From Gammaproteobacteria bacterium (GTDB taxonomy: Bacteria > Pseudomonadota > Gammaproteobacteria > Thiohalomonadales > Thiohalomonadaceae), in NCBI GenBank assembly GCA_023228645.1, contig JALOAT010000007.1, positions 1 through 64,000 on the forward strand: a stretch of DNA of 64,000 nucleotides. Direction: 5' to 3'. The position numbers were made by a program, and so were the translations under genes. A model generated the notes under the pieces. It made no database searches, had not been told where the DNA came from, and was given only the letters and a program-made list of their open reading frames with translations. This document shows, piece after piece, positions 39,231-47,988 of the stretch. Each line of letters begins with the position of its first letter. The first letter of the stretch is position 1.

Positions 39231-40488
39231 GGTGCAAGTCCTGTCCGAGCATTTCCGGGCACACCAGCACCACGCCGTTCTCCGTTACATGGAAGCGGCG
39301 TGCATCATCTTCCGGATTCTCGCCAATCACCATGCCGTCCGGAATGATGCAGCCCTTATCGATCACCGCCTTGCGAATGCGGCAGCGCTGGCCGATGGTG
39401 ACGTTAGGCAGCAACACCGAGTCGTACACCTCGGAGAACGAGTTGATGCACACGTTCGAGAACAGCAGGGAGTGGCACACGTAGGCGCCCGAGATGATGC
39501 AGCCGCCGGACACCATGGAATCCACCGCCATGCCGCGGCGATCGTCGTCGTCGAATACGAATTTGGCAGGCGGCAGCTGTTCCTGGTAAGTCCAGATGGG
39601 CCAGTCGGTGTTGTACAGGTTGAGCTCCGGCGTGACACCGATGAGTTCCATGTTCGCGGTCCAGTAGGCGTCGACTGTTCCAACATCGCGCCAGTAGGCC
39701 TGCTCGCCGGTGTGCGGATCGCGGAACGGATAGGCCACGGCCTTGTAGCGTTCGATGACCCAGGGGATCACGTCTTTGCCGAAGTCGCGTGAAGAGCGTG
39801 CGTTGTCGGCATCCTCGATGAGGCGGTCGTAAAGAAACTCGGTGTTGAACACATAGATACCCATGGACGCCAGCGCCACGCCAGGCTTGCCCGGCAGCGG
39901 CTCGGGGTTGGCGGGCTTTTCCAGAAAACCGGTGACGTTCCACTGGTCGTCCACCTTCATGACACCGAAGGATCGTGCATCGGGCACCGGCACTTCCAGG
40001 CAGCCGATGGTGATGTCGGCATCCCGCTCCACGTGGTAGGCGATCATCGGACCGTAGTCCATCTGATAGATGTGATCACCGGCGAGGATCAACACGTATT
40101 CCGGACTATGGGAGCGGATGATGTCGAGATTCTGATAAATGGCATCGGCCGTACCGGCGTACCAGCAGGCGTCGATGCGTTGTTGCGCAGGCAACAACTC
40201 GACGAACTCACCCAACTCGGCTCGCAGAAAACTCCAGCCCTGCTGCACGTGGCGGATGAGCGAATGGGATTTGTACTGGGTGACGATGCCGATGCGGCGA
40301 ATCCCGGAATTGAGGCAGTTGGACAAGGGAAAATCGATGATGCGAAATTTGCCGCCGAACTGTACCGCCGGCTTGGAGCGCCACTGGGTCAGGCCCTTCA
40401 GGCGGGTACCACTGCCGCCGGCGAGGATCAGTGCGAGCGTATCGCGCGTGAGTCGGCTTACGAAACGAGACGTCTTGGTCAAAGGCAT
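39220..40488 (-). CDS. glgC: Glucose-1-phosphate adenylyltransferase (ADP-glucose pyrophosphorylase)
   Basis: 422 aa. The nucleotidyltransferase motif LALILAGGSGTRLKGLT and the substrate region WRSKPAVQFGGKFRIIDFPL are at the N-terminus, then WYAGTADAIYQN and a C-terminal left-handed beta-helix. It makes ADP-glucose for GlgA and is the usual allosteric control point of glycogen synthesis. It is first in a likely glgC-GH57-malQ operon and divergent from glgB. Confidence 0.96.
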   Translation of the reverse strand: MPLTKTSRFVSRLTRDTLALILAGGSGTRLKGLTQWRSKPAVQFGGKFRIIDFPLSNCLNSGIRRIGIVTQYKSHSLIRHVQQGWSFLRAELGEFVELLPAQQRIDACWYAGTADAIYQNLDIIRSHSPEYVLILAGDHIYQMDYGPMIAYHVERDADITIGCLEVPVPDARSFGVMKVDDQWNVTGFLEKPANPEPLPGKPGVALASMGIYVFNTEFLYDRLIEDADNARSSRDFGKDVIPWVIERYKAVAYPFRDPHTGEQAYWRDVGTVDAYWTANMELIGVTPELNLYNTDWPIWTYQEQLPPAKFVFDDDDRRGMAVDSMVSGGCIISGAYVCHSLLFSNVCINSFSEVYDSVLLPNVTIGQRCRIRKAVIDKGCIIPDGMVIGENPEDDARRFHVTENGVVLVCPEMLGQDLHHVR

Positions 40489-40549
40489 AGAAATTCCCTT
40501 CCTCCTGGGGGCACTGCGTCGGAAGTCATCTTATCCTTACACAGGATTT

Positions 40550-40577
40550 TTGACTAACCGGTCATAGATGTTATTTT
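40550..40577 (+). promoter_or_regulatory. Probable glgB promoter
   Basis: -35 TTGACT (40550-40555), 16-base spacer, -10 TATTTT (40572-40577). It lies in the glgC-glgB divergent region and ends 46 bases before the GTG at 40624. It argues against the in-frame TTG at 40576 as start, because that codon overlaps the -10. Confidence 0.6.
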
Positions 40578-40623
40578 GCGCGCAGACCAGTGTCCTGACT
40601 TCCAGGCGTACGGCGAGGCGCAA

Positions 40624-42810
40624 GTGAACGCTTTGATTTCTTCATACGAACCCCTGCAGAGGTTGCTCGAGGCGCGTCATCACGATCCCTTTCAACTTCT
40701 CGGCCGGCATCCGTCCGCGGATCACGCGGTGGTGCGTGCCTTCGTGCCGGGGGCGGCGAGTGTGCTCATCCACGGCACCGATGCGCGCCTGCCCATGCAA
40801 CGGGTCGAGCATTCCGACCTGTTCGAGTGGCATGGCCCTGCCGAAGCCGTACCACACCGTTATCGGCTCGAAGCGCATGACGGCCACGGCCATACCTGGG
40901 AGTTCTACGACCCCTACTGCTTTCCTCCCCTAGTGGGCGACCTGGACCTCCACCTCTTCGCCGAGGGACGGCACCGCCACAGCCACCGGTTCCTGGGCGC
41001 AAGAAGCCTGAGTATAGACGGCGTAGACGGTGTGCTCTTCGCCACCTGGGCGCCCAATGCCGAACGCGTGAGCGTGGTCGGCGACTTCAATCGCTGGGAT
41101 GGCCGCTGCCACCCCATGCGTTCCCGTGGCAGCAGCGGCATCTGGGAGCTGTTCATCCCGGATCTTGCGCCGGGCGAGTTGTACAAGCTCGAGATCCGTC
41201 ACCGCGGAACGGGAGCGGTGGCCGTCAAGACCGACCCTTACGGCCGCTGGTTCGAGTTGCGCCCGAGTACCGCGGCGCGCATCCCGCCGCCGAGCACGCA
41301 CCAGTGGCGGGACGCGGGCTGGCTCACGGCGAGGGCCGAAAGCGATTGGCTGCACGCCCCCATGAGCATCTACGAGGTGCACCTGGGCTCCTGGCAGCGG
41401 GACGGGCACGGTGGCTTCCTGGACTATCGTGAACTGGCCCACCGTCTGGTGGAATACGTAAAAACCCAGGAATTCACCCATATCGAACTGCTGCCTGTCA
41501 CGGAGCATCCGCTGGATGCCTCCTGGGGTTACCAGACCACCGGCTATTTCGCACCCACCAGCCGCTTCGGCGATCCCGACGGTCTGCGCTATTTCATCGA
41601 TTACTGTCACCAGAACGGCATCGGCGTGCTGCTCGACTGGGTGCCCGCCCATTTCCCACGCGACAGTTTTGCCCTGGCGCGTTTCGATGGCAGCCCGCTC
41701 TACGAGCACGAAGACCCGCGCCGCGGCGAGCACCGCGATTGGGGTACCTTCATCTTCAACTTCGGACGCGCCGAGGTGCTCAGCTTTTTGATCTCAAGCG
41801 CCGTGTACTGGCTTGAGGAATTCCACTTCGACGGCCTGCGCGTGGATGCGGTCGCCTCCATGCTGTATCTCGATTACTCGCGCGAGCACGGCGACTGGGT
41901 GCCGAACGTCCACGGTGGGCGCGAGAACCTGGAGGCCATCGCCTTCCTGCGCACCCTCAACAGCGTGGTCCACGAGATGTTCCCGGGTGCGCAGGTGATC
42001 GCCGAGGAATCCACCGCCTGGCCCATGGTGTCGCGTCCGGTGGAGATGGGCGGACTCGGCTTTTCCATGAAATGGAACATGGGCTGGATGAATGACACGC
42101 TGGACTACATGCACAAGGAACCGGTGCACCGGCAGTATCATCACAACCAGCTCACCTTCGGGCTCTTGTACGCGTTTTCGGAGAATTTCGTACTGCCCTT
42201 CTCCCACGACGAGGTGGTGCACATGAAGCGCTCCATGCTCGACAAGATGCCGGGAGACGACTGGCAACGCTTCGCCAACCTGCGACTCCTGTACACCTAC
42301 ATGTACGGCATGCCCGGCAAGAAGCTGTTGTTCATGGGAAACGAATTCGCGCAAGGCCGCGAATGGACCCACGATCATTCATTGGACTGGCACCTGCTCG
42401 AATACCCGCAGCACCAGGGCGTGCAAGGGCTGGTGCGCGACCTCAACCACCTGCATCGCCGCGTGCCGGCCCTGCATCGCCACGATTTCGACCATGAGGG
42501 CTTCGCCTGGGCCGACTGCGACGACGCTGCCCATTCGCTGCTTGCCTTCACGCGCCGCGCCGGCGACGACCTGGTGGTGGTGGTGTTGAACTTCACGCCG
42601 GTGCCGCGCAACGGTTACCGCGTTGGCGTGCCGCTGCCCGGGTCCTACGAGGTCCTGCTCAACTCCGATTCCGCTTATTACGGCGGCAGCAATGCGGGCA
42701 CCGGCGGCCATCGCCATACGGATCCGGTGCCCTGGATGGGGCACGACCATTCCCTGTTGCTCAGCCTGCCGCCGCTGGCCGGATTGATCCTGCATCGCCG
42801 GCGGTACTGA
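40624..42810 (+). CDS. glgB: 1,4-alpha-glucan branching enzyme (GH13)
   Basis: 728 aa from GTG 40624, identical in length to E. coli GlgB. An N-terminal CBM48 domain (about 20-210) precedes the GH13 barrel, with FDGLRVDAVASMLYLDY (nucleophile aspartate), VIAEESTAWPMV (acid/base glutamate) and LPFSHDEVVH (transition-state aspartate). It introduces alpha-1,6 branches in glycogen. GTG 40624 has GAGG upstream and a good promoter before it. The product starts MNALISSYEPLQRLLEARHH. Confidence 0.95.
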   Translation: MNALISSYEPLQRLLEARHHDPFQLLGRHPSADHAVVRAFVPGAASVLIHGTDARLPMQRVEHSDLFEWHGPAEAVPHRYRLEAHDGHGHTWEFYDPYCFPPLVGDLDLHLFAEGRHRHSHRFLGARSLSIDGVDGVLFATWAPNAERVSVVGDFNRWDGRCHPMRSRGSSGIWELFIPDLAPGELYKLEIRHRGTGAVAVKTDPYGRWFELRPSTAARIPPPSTHQWRDAGWLTARAESDWLHAPMSIYEVHLGSWQRDGHGGFLDYRELAHRLVEYVKTQEFTHIELLPVTEHPLDASWGYQTTGYFAPTSRFGDPDGLRYFIDYCHQNGIGVLLDWVPAHFPRDSFALARFDGSPLYEHEDPRRGEHRDWGTFIFNFGRAEVLSFLISSAVYWLEEFHFDGLRVDAVASMLYLDYSREHGDWVPNVHGGRENLEAIAFLRTLNSVVHEMFPGAQVIAEESTAWPMVSRPVEMGGLGFSMKWNMGWMNDTLDYMHKEPVHRQYHHNQLTFGLLYAFSENFVLPFSHDEVVHMKRSMLDKMPGDDWQRFANLRLLYTYMYGMPGKKLLFMGNEFAQGREWTHDHSLDWHLLEYPQHQGVQGLVRDLNHLHRRVPALHRHDFDHEGFAWADCDDAAHSLLAFTRRAGDDLVVVVLNFTPVPRNGYRVGVPLPGSYEVLLNSDSAYYGGSNAGTGGHRHTDPVPWMGHDHSLLLSLPPLAGLILHRRRY

Positions 42811-42822
42811 CCGGCACACCGC

Positions 42823-42841
42823 GGGCGGCCACGGGCCGCCC
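42823..42841. repeat. GGGCGGCC palindrome after glgB
   Basis: GGGCGGCC-acg-GGCCGCCC, 13 bases past the glgB stop. The same core recurs at 28450-28466 and 49471-49487. It could serve as a transcript-end hairpin. Confidence 0.6.
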
Positions 42842-42879
42842 TGGTGGGACCATTCCCGTGTATCACCAGGCTGAGACCT

Positions 42880-42973
42880 GCGTTCCTCTGGTGTTCTCTG
42901 CGTCTCAGCGTTGGGCGGTTTTCTTTCTCACCGCGGCTGCTCCCCGGATTCCGCTGCGCTTCATCCGGGCTAC
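42880..42973. repeat. GCAGAG-type arm and CCCGGATTCCGC unit before the DUF1622 gene
   Basis: GTTCCTCTGGTGTTCTCTGC, GTCTCAGCGTTGGGCGGTTT and TCTTTCTC (about 42880-42929) read, in reverse, as GAAAACCGCCCAACGC followed by degenerate CAGAGA units, matching the outer ends at 34250, 60080 and 63366. It is followed by CCCCGGATTCCGCTGCGCTT to GGGCTAC (42942-42973), the unit also found at 34177. Confidence 0.6.
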
Positions 42974-43009
42974 TCTCAGCACAACGGCGGCACCAGGGAA
43001 GGTACAGGT

Positions 43010-43348
43010 GTGGAAGCGGCATTCAAAGCGGTGATCGAAATCCTCGTGCTTGCCGTCGAGGGCATCGGTGTAGGCGTGATCGTACTCGGTAGCTTGCTGG
43101 TGTCGTGGCGTTACTTCCGACGTTACGCTGCGCCGGACGCCTATCGCGGCTTCCGCGCAGGGCTCGGGCGCGCGATCCTGCTCGGACTGGAATTCCTGGT
43201 GGCCGCCGACATCATCCGCACTGTGGCAGTGGAGCCCACCTTCAACAATCTGGGCGTGCTCGCCGGCATCGTCGCCATCCGGACCTTGTTGAGCTTTTCC
43301 CTGGAACTGGAAATCAACGGCCGCTGGCCGTGGCAGCGCGACGGTTGA
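43010..43348 (+). CDS. DUF1622 family small membrane protein
   Basis: 112 aa from GTG 43010, chosen for the AGGGAAGG ribosome site 7 bases upstream. Two or three hydrophobic helices (about 5-30, 55-70, 75-95) surround the characteristic segments RAGLGRAILLGLEFLVAADI and SFSLELEINGRWPW, diagnostic of DUF1622. The family is inner-membrane and of unknown role. It stands alone between repeats, convergent with pgi. Confidence 0.85.
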   Translation: MEAAFKAVIEILVLAVEGIGVGVIVLGSLLVSWRYFRRYAAPDAYRGFRAGLGRAILLGLEFLVAADIIRTVAVEPTFNNLGVLAGIVAIRTLLSFSLELEINGRWPWQRDG

Positions 43349-43388
43349 GACATGGAACATAACGTCCGCAATTGAACGCAAATAACGT

Positions 43389-43580
43389 GAAGCCGTAGGT
43401 CACGTTGCCGCGCAGCGGCTACGTGACCCAACGCGGGGGGCCGAAATCCACCCACGGAGGCTACGGGCAACACGGAGGAAAGAAATCATTCTTCTCCCTT
43501 GCCTTCATGGCTTCCGTGGTTCGGCATTTGCCTTCATGACCCGGAATGTCACGTAGCTTCGCAACGTGACCTACGGCTTC
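43389..43580. repeat. 192-bp element with perfect 20-bp terminal inverted repeats, next to pgi
   Basis: GAAGCCGTAGGTCACGTTGC (43389-43408) recurs exactly inverted at 43561-43580, whose last base is the first of the pgi stop. Inner inverted partners include GGCTACGTGAC and GTCACGTAGC, and a CACGGAGG/CTTCCGTGG pair. It is a MITE-like or hairpin element between the convergent DUF1622 and pgi genes, unrelated in arm sequence to the CACGGGG family. No gene is visible in it. Confidence 0.8.
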
Positions 43581-45226
43581 TATGCGCCACGCACGCGCTT
43601 GTAGTGGTTGATGAGGCCGTTGGTGGAGGCATCGTGCGCAGTCACCGGCTTCTCGTCGGCCAATTCGGCAAGAATGGTCTTGGCCAGCTGCTTGCCTAGC
43701 TCGACGCCCCACTGATCGAAGGAATTGATGTTCCACACCACGCCCTGCACGAAGATCTTGTGCTCGTAGAGGGCGATCAGCATGCCGAGGGTCCGCGGCG
43801 TGAGCTTGTCGAGCAGGATGGACGTGCTGGGTTGGTTGCCCGGAAACACCTTGTGCGGCAACAGCGCCGTCAATGCCTCACCTGATAGTCCCGCCGCCTC
43901 CAGCTCTGCCCGCGCCTCCGCTTCGCTACGGCCGCGCATGAGCGCCTCGGTCTGGGCGAAGAAGTTGGACAGCAGGATCGTATGGTGCTCGCCGAGCGGA
44001 TTGTGCGTGTGCACCGAGGCGATGAAGTCCAGCGGGATGAGCTGCGTGCCCTGGTGGATGAGCTGATAGAACGCGTGCTGGCCGTTGGTGCCGGGCTCAC
44101 CCCAGATCACCGGGCCGGTGGCGTAGTCGACCACGTTGCCCTGGCGATCCACGCGCTTGCCGTTGCTCTCCATGTCGCCTTGCTGGAAATAGGCCGGGAA
44201 GCGGTGCAGGTATTGGTCATAGGGCAGGATGGCGTGAGTGCGCGCGCCGAAAAAATTCACGTACCAGGTGCCGAGCGCAGCGAGGATCACCGGCAGGTTG
44301 CGCTCCAGCGGTGCGACACGGAAATGATTGTCCATGGCATGGGCGCCATCGAGCAGTTCGTCGAAACGATCCATACCGATGTACAGCGCGATGGGCAGGC
44401 CGATGGCCGACCACAGGGAATAGCGTCCGCCCACCCAGTCCCAGAATTCGAACATGTTATCCGTGTCGATGCCGAAGGCCCGCACCGCCGCGGCATTGGT
44501 GGACACCGCCACGAAGTGGCGCGCCACCGCGGCCTCGCTGCCCAGCGCCTCCACCAGCCAGCGCCGCGCGGTATGGGCGTTGGTGAGGGTCTCCTGGGTG
44601 GTGAAGGTCTTGGAGGCGACGATGAACAGCGTGGTTTCCGGGTCGCAGCGCTTGAGCGTCTCGGCAATCTGGCTGCCGTCCACGTTGGACACGAAATGCA
44701 TGGTGAGCCCGGCCTGGCCGTAGGGGCGCAACGCCTCGCACACCATGTACGGCCCGAGGTCCGAGCCGCCGATGCCGAGGTTCACGATGGAGGCGATGGG
44801 CTTGCCCGTGTGGCCCCGCCAGTCGCCGGTGCGCACCTGCTCGCTGAAGCGGCGCATGCGCGCCAGCACCGCACGGACCTCGGGCATCACATCCGTGCCG
44901 TCCACCACCACCGGCGCACCGGAGCGGTTGCGCAGCGCCGTGTGCAAGACCGCGCGATGTTCGGTCCAGTTGATGCGCTCGCCGCGGAACATGCGCTCGC
45001 GCCAGGTCTCCACCTCGGCGAAGCGCATCAGGTCCATGAGCAGATCGAGGGTGCGCTGGTCGATGCGATGCTTGGACCAATCCACCAGCATGCCTTCCAG
45101 GGCCAGGGAGAAATTCTCGAAGCGGCGCGGATCGGCGGCGAACAAGTCGCGCATGTGACGTGACGCCATTTCCGTATGGTGCGCTGCCAGTGCCTGCCAG
45201 GCCGGCGATTCGGTCAATCTCGACAT
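43580..45226 (-). CDS. pgi: Glucose-6-phosphate isomerase
   Basis: 548 aa, matching E. coli Pgi (549). Family motifs are VNLGIGGSDLGPYMV, the SKTFTTQET phosphate site, the GGRYSLWSAIGLPIAL signature region, and a C-terminal SFDQWGVELGKQLA with the catalytic lysine region. It interconverts glucose-6-P and fructose-6-P at the branch between glycolysis, the oxidative pentose route (zwf and gnd upstream) and glycogen synthesis. It probably ends a gnd-zwf-pgi transcript, with 195 bases after zwf that hold nothing recognisable. Confidence 0.97.
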   Translation of the reverse strand: MSRLTESPAWQALAAHHTEMASRHMRDLFAADPRRFENFSLALEGMLVDWSKHRIDQRTLDLLMDLMRFAEVETWRERMFRGERINWTEHRAVLHTALRNRSGAPVVVDGTDVMPEVRAVLARMRRFSEQVRTGDWRGHTGKPIASIVNLGIGGSDLGPYMVCEALRPYGQAGLTMHFVSNVDGSQIAETLKRCDPETTLFIVASKTFTTQETLTNAHTARRWLVEALGSEAAVARHFVAVSTNAAAVRAFGIDTDNMFEFWDWVGGRYSLWSAIGLPIALYIGMDRFDELLDGAHAMDNHFRVAPLERNLPVILAALGTWYVNFFGARTHAILPYDQYLHRFPAYFQQGDMESNGKRVDRQGNVVDYATGPVIWGEPGTNGQHAFYQLIHQGTQLIPLDFIASVHTHNPLGEHHTILLSNFFAQTEALMRGRSEAEARAELEAAGLSGEALTALLPHKVFPGNQPSTSILLDKLTPRTLGMLIALYEHKIFVQGVVWNINSFDQWGVELGKQLAKTILAELADEKPVTAHDASTNGLINHYKRVRGA

Positions 45227-45421
45227 GGATATCCTTTCTTCCTTACTTCCAATCGCGGGATGGTGAGCCGGGAAGTCTAGCCGGGAAATCGGCTTACGGA
45301 ATCGGAGGCGGCCCCAAAAACCTCGCCGGCCCTAACAGGATGTTGCGAAAGGCCCTTGCCGCCCATGGGTCACGCAGAAGCGGAGCCGTCCGTTTGATTC
45401 ACAGGCACCTCCAACGGCTTG

Positions 45422-46915
45422 CTAGTGCTCGTCCTCATAGTTGGGATCGATGGAGTGGCGCCAGGTCTGATCCTCCCTGTCGAACAGGCGCAGCGCCTCC
45501 GCCGGCCCCCAGCTTCCGGCCGGATAGGTCTGGATGAAATCCCGCTCCATGGACCAGACCTTGAGGATGGGGTCCACCACGCGCCACGCCCAACGCACCT
45601 CGTCGTAGCGCAGGAACAGCGAGTGGTCGCCCTCGACTACATCGAGCAGCAAGGCCTCGTAGGCATCCAGCTTCTCCGCATCCGGCACGTCGATGGTCGC
45701 GTCCAGTACCGTGGTGCGGGTGCGCATTTCGAGCCCCGGCACCTTGATCTGGATCTCCGCGCGCAGGCACTCCTTGGGCTGGATGCCAAGGATCAGCCAG
45801 TTGGGCGCAAGGGCCTCGATGGGAGTCTTGCGGAACAACTGCTGGGGCGGATGCTTGAAGCGGATGGCGATGATGGAGGTGTCCTCCGCCAACCGCTTGC
45901 CGGTGCGGATGTAGAACGGCACACCACGCCAGCGCCAGTTGTCGATGTAGAGCTTGATGGCCGCATAGGTCTCGGTGGTGCTGTTGGGGGCTACGCCCGG
46001 CTCTTCCACATAGGCCGAGACCTTCTCGCCATTGACGAGGCCGCGCCGGTACTGGGCACGGAAGGCATGGGCGTGGACGGCGCTGGGCGGAATCGGGCGG
46101 ATGGAGCGCAGCACCTTCACCTTCTCGTCGCGCAGGGATTCGGCATCGAGCATGGCCGGCGGTTCCATGGCCACCAGGGTGAGCAGCTGCAGCAGATGGC
46201 TCTGCAGCATGTCGCGCAGCGCGCCTGCACCGTCGTAGTAGTCGGCACGCCGTTCGATGCCTTGCACTTCCGAATGGGTGATCTGCACGTGGTCGATGTA
46301 GTTGCGGCTCCACAGCGGCTCCATGAGCAGGTTGGCAAAGCGGAACACCAGTACGTTCTGCACCGTGCCCTTGCCCAGGTAATGGTCGATGCGGAACAGC
46401 TGCTCCTCGGTGAAATTGCGATGCAACCGCTCTTCGAGCATCTGCGCGCTCTCGAGGTCGTAGCCGAAGGGCTTTTCGATCACCAGCCGGCGCCAGCCGC
46501 CGTTCTCATAGTTAAGCGCCGCCGCCGCCAGATATTCGCTCACTATGGCGAACTCGGATGGCCGGATGGCCATGTAGAAGATCACGTTCTGCGACAGGTC
46601 CGGCGCGTTCTCGATGAAGTGGCGAAGCCGGCCGTAAGCCTCGTATTCGTTGAGGTCGCCCTGGAAAAAACGCAGGCGCGCACGAAAACGCCTGAACGTC
46701 TCCTCGTGCAGTCCCCGCCGCGCCTTGGGGGTAAGCGACTTCTGCACCGCGTCGCGCCAGGTGTCGTCGTCCCATTCACGGCGGCCGAAGCCCACGATGG
46801 CGATCCCCTCGGGCAATCTGCCCGCTTCCTCCAGGTGATAGAGGGCAGGCAGTAACTTATTTACCGCCAGGTTGCCGGTGGCGCCGAAGATGACGAAAGT
46901 GCACGGTTCAGTCAT
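45422..46915 (-). CDS. zwf: Glucose-6-phosphate 1-dehydrogenase
   Basis: 497 aa. The N-terminal NADP-binding motif GATGNLAVNKLLPALYHL and the substrate/active-site signature RIDHYLGKGTVQNVLVFRFA are intact. It oxidises glucose-6-P to 6-phosphogluconolactone, producing NADPH. It is preceded by gnd (56 bases) and followed by pgi. No pgl gene is adjacent. Confidence 0.97.
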   Translation of the reverse strand: MTEPCTFVIFGATGNLAVNKLLPALYHLEEAGRLPEGIAIVGFGRREWDDDTWRDAVQKSLTPKARRGLHEETFRRFRARLRFFQGDLNEYEAYGRLRHFIENAPDLSQNVIFYMAIRPSEFAIVSEYLAAAALNYENGGWRRLVIEKPFGYDLESAQMLEERLHRNFTEEQLFRIDHYLGKGTVQNVLVFRFANLLMEPLWSRNYIDHVQITHSEVQGIERRADYYDGAGALRDMLQSHLLQLLTLVAMEPPAMLDAESLRDEKVKVLRSIRPIPPSAVHAHAFRAQYRRGLVNGEKVSAYVEEPGVAPNSTTETYAAIKLYIDNWRWRGVPFYIRTGKRLAEDTSIIAIRFKHPPQQLFRKTPIEALAPNWLILGIQPKECLRAEIQIKVPGLEMRTRTTVLDATIDVPDAEKLDAYEALLLDVVEGDHSLFLRYDEVRWAWRVVDPILKVWSMERDFIQTYPAGSWGPAEALRLFDREDQTWRHSIDPNYEDEH

Positions 46916-46971
46916 GGATGTCTCCGGGCGTTTGAGGCCGCCGCCCGCCGGGTATGAAAAAGCTCTCGGCT

Positions 46972-47871
46972 TCAGGCCTTATGGCCGCCAAAGCCGTAGC
47001 GCATCATGGACAACAGCCTGCCCTGGTAGCCTTGCGGGTCCTGGCTGGCGAAGCGCATTTGCAGCGCCAGCGTAATCACCGGCAGCGGCACCCCCTGCTC
47101 CACCGCTTCCACGGCAGTCCAGCGGCCCTCGCCCGAGTCCCCTACCACGCGGCTCATGTCGGCGAGTTCCTGATCGCGGGACAGCCCGTCGGCGGTGAGG
47201 TCCAGCAGCCAGCTGCGCACCACCGAAGCATGCCGCCAGAGTTCGGCGATTTGCGCGAGATCCAGGCCGAACTCCTGCTTCGACTTCATCAGGTCGAAAC
47301 CTTCCGCCAACGCCTGCATCATGCCGTATTCGATGCCGTTATGGACCATTTTGGTGAAGTGCCCCGCACCCACCGGGCCCACATGCGCCCAACCGCGGTC
47401 AGGCGCCGGCGCGAGGGCGCGCAGCACGGGTTCAATGACGGCGAGGGTGTCGGGATCGCCGCCCGCCATCAGGCAGTAGCCATTCTCCAGGCCCCACACG
47501 CCGCCCGAGGTGCCCGCATCCACGAAGCGGATGCCGGCGCTCGCGAGCAGGGCGCCGCGGCGCTGCGAGTCGCGGTAATTGGCGTTGCCGCCGTCGATCA
47601 CCACGTCATCCGGGGCCAAGCGCTGACACAAGTCGAGGACCAGTTCCTCGGTGGGCGCCCCGGCCGGGAGCATCAGCCACACCACCTTGGGGCTGGGCAG
47701 CTGATCGAGCGCCTCGGCTACACTGGACGCGGCGATCATGCCCTCTTCATCGGCGATCTTGCGCGCGACCTCGAAGGTACGGTTGTAGCCAACCACCTCG
47801 ATGCCCTTGCGGCACAGCCGCCGCGCCATGTTACCGCCCATCCTCCCCAGGCCAATGATTGCGATGCGCAT
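46972..47871 (-). CDS. gnd: 6-phosphogluconate dehydrogenase, short type
   Basis: 299 aa, much shorter than the 468-aa E. coli enzyme. It belongs to the short GndA/YqeC-like class that lacks the C-terminal duplication. IGLGRMGGNMARRL is the dinucleotide-binding loop, DGGNANYRDSQRR and VDAGTSGGVWGLENGYCLM are the substrate motifs, and HFTKMVHNGIEYGMMQALAE holds the catalytic lysine. It decarboxylates 6-phosphogluconate to ribulose-5-P; cofactor preference in this class is often NAD. ATG 47871 has GGAG 8 bases upstream and is preferred over GTG 47880. Confidence 0.93.
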   Translation of the reverse strand: MRIAIIGLGRMGGNMARRLCRKGIEVVGYNRTFEVARKIADEEGMIAASSVAEALDQLPSPKVVWLMLPAGAPTEELVLDLCQRLAPDDVVIDGGNANYRDSQRRGALLASAGIRFVDAGTSGGVWGLENGYCLMAGGDPDTLAVIEPVLRALAPAPDRGWAHVGPVGAGHFTKMVHNGIEYGMMQALAEGFDLMKSKQEFGLDLAQIAELWRHASVVRSWLLDLTADGLSRDQELADMSRVVGDSGEGRWTAVEAVEQGVPLPVITLALQMRFASQDPQGYQGRLLSMMRYGFGGHKA

Positions 47872-47988
47872 GCCGTTCACTCCAGGAAAAAGTCCAAGGC
47901 GTTAATGTAGTATGCAACCCTTATTCTGCGGGCCGGAAACATAGGAACGTCTATGTTTCCTGGGCTGCCACCGGTTACGAGTAAATCT

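Noticed and set aside
40576..40623. TTG 40576 as the glgB start
   Set aside because: It lies in the -10 box of a good promoter (40550-40577) and would add 16 unconserved residues; GTG 40624 has a ribosome site and gives the normal 728 aa.
45227..45421. Possible small RNA or IS remnant between pgi and zwf
   Set aside because: No promoter, terminator, open frame or inverted ends could be found; it is left unannotated.
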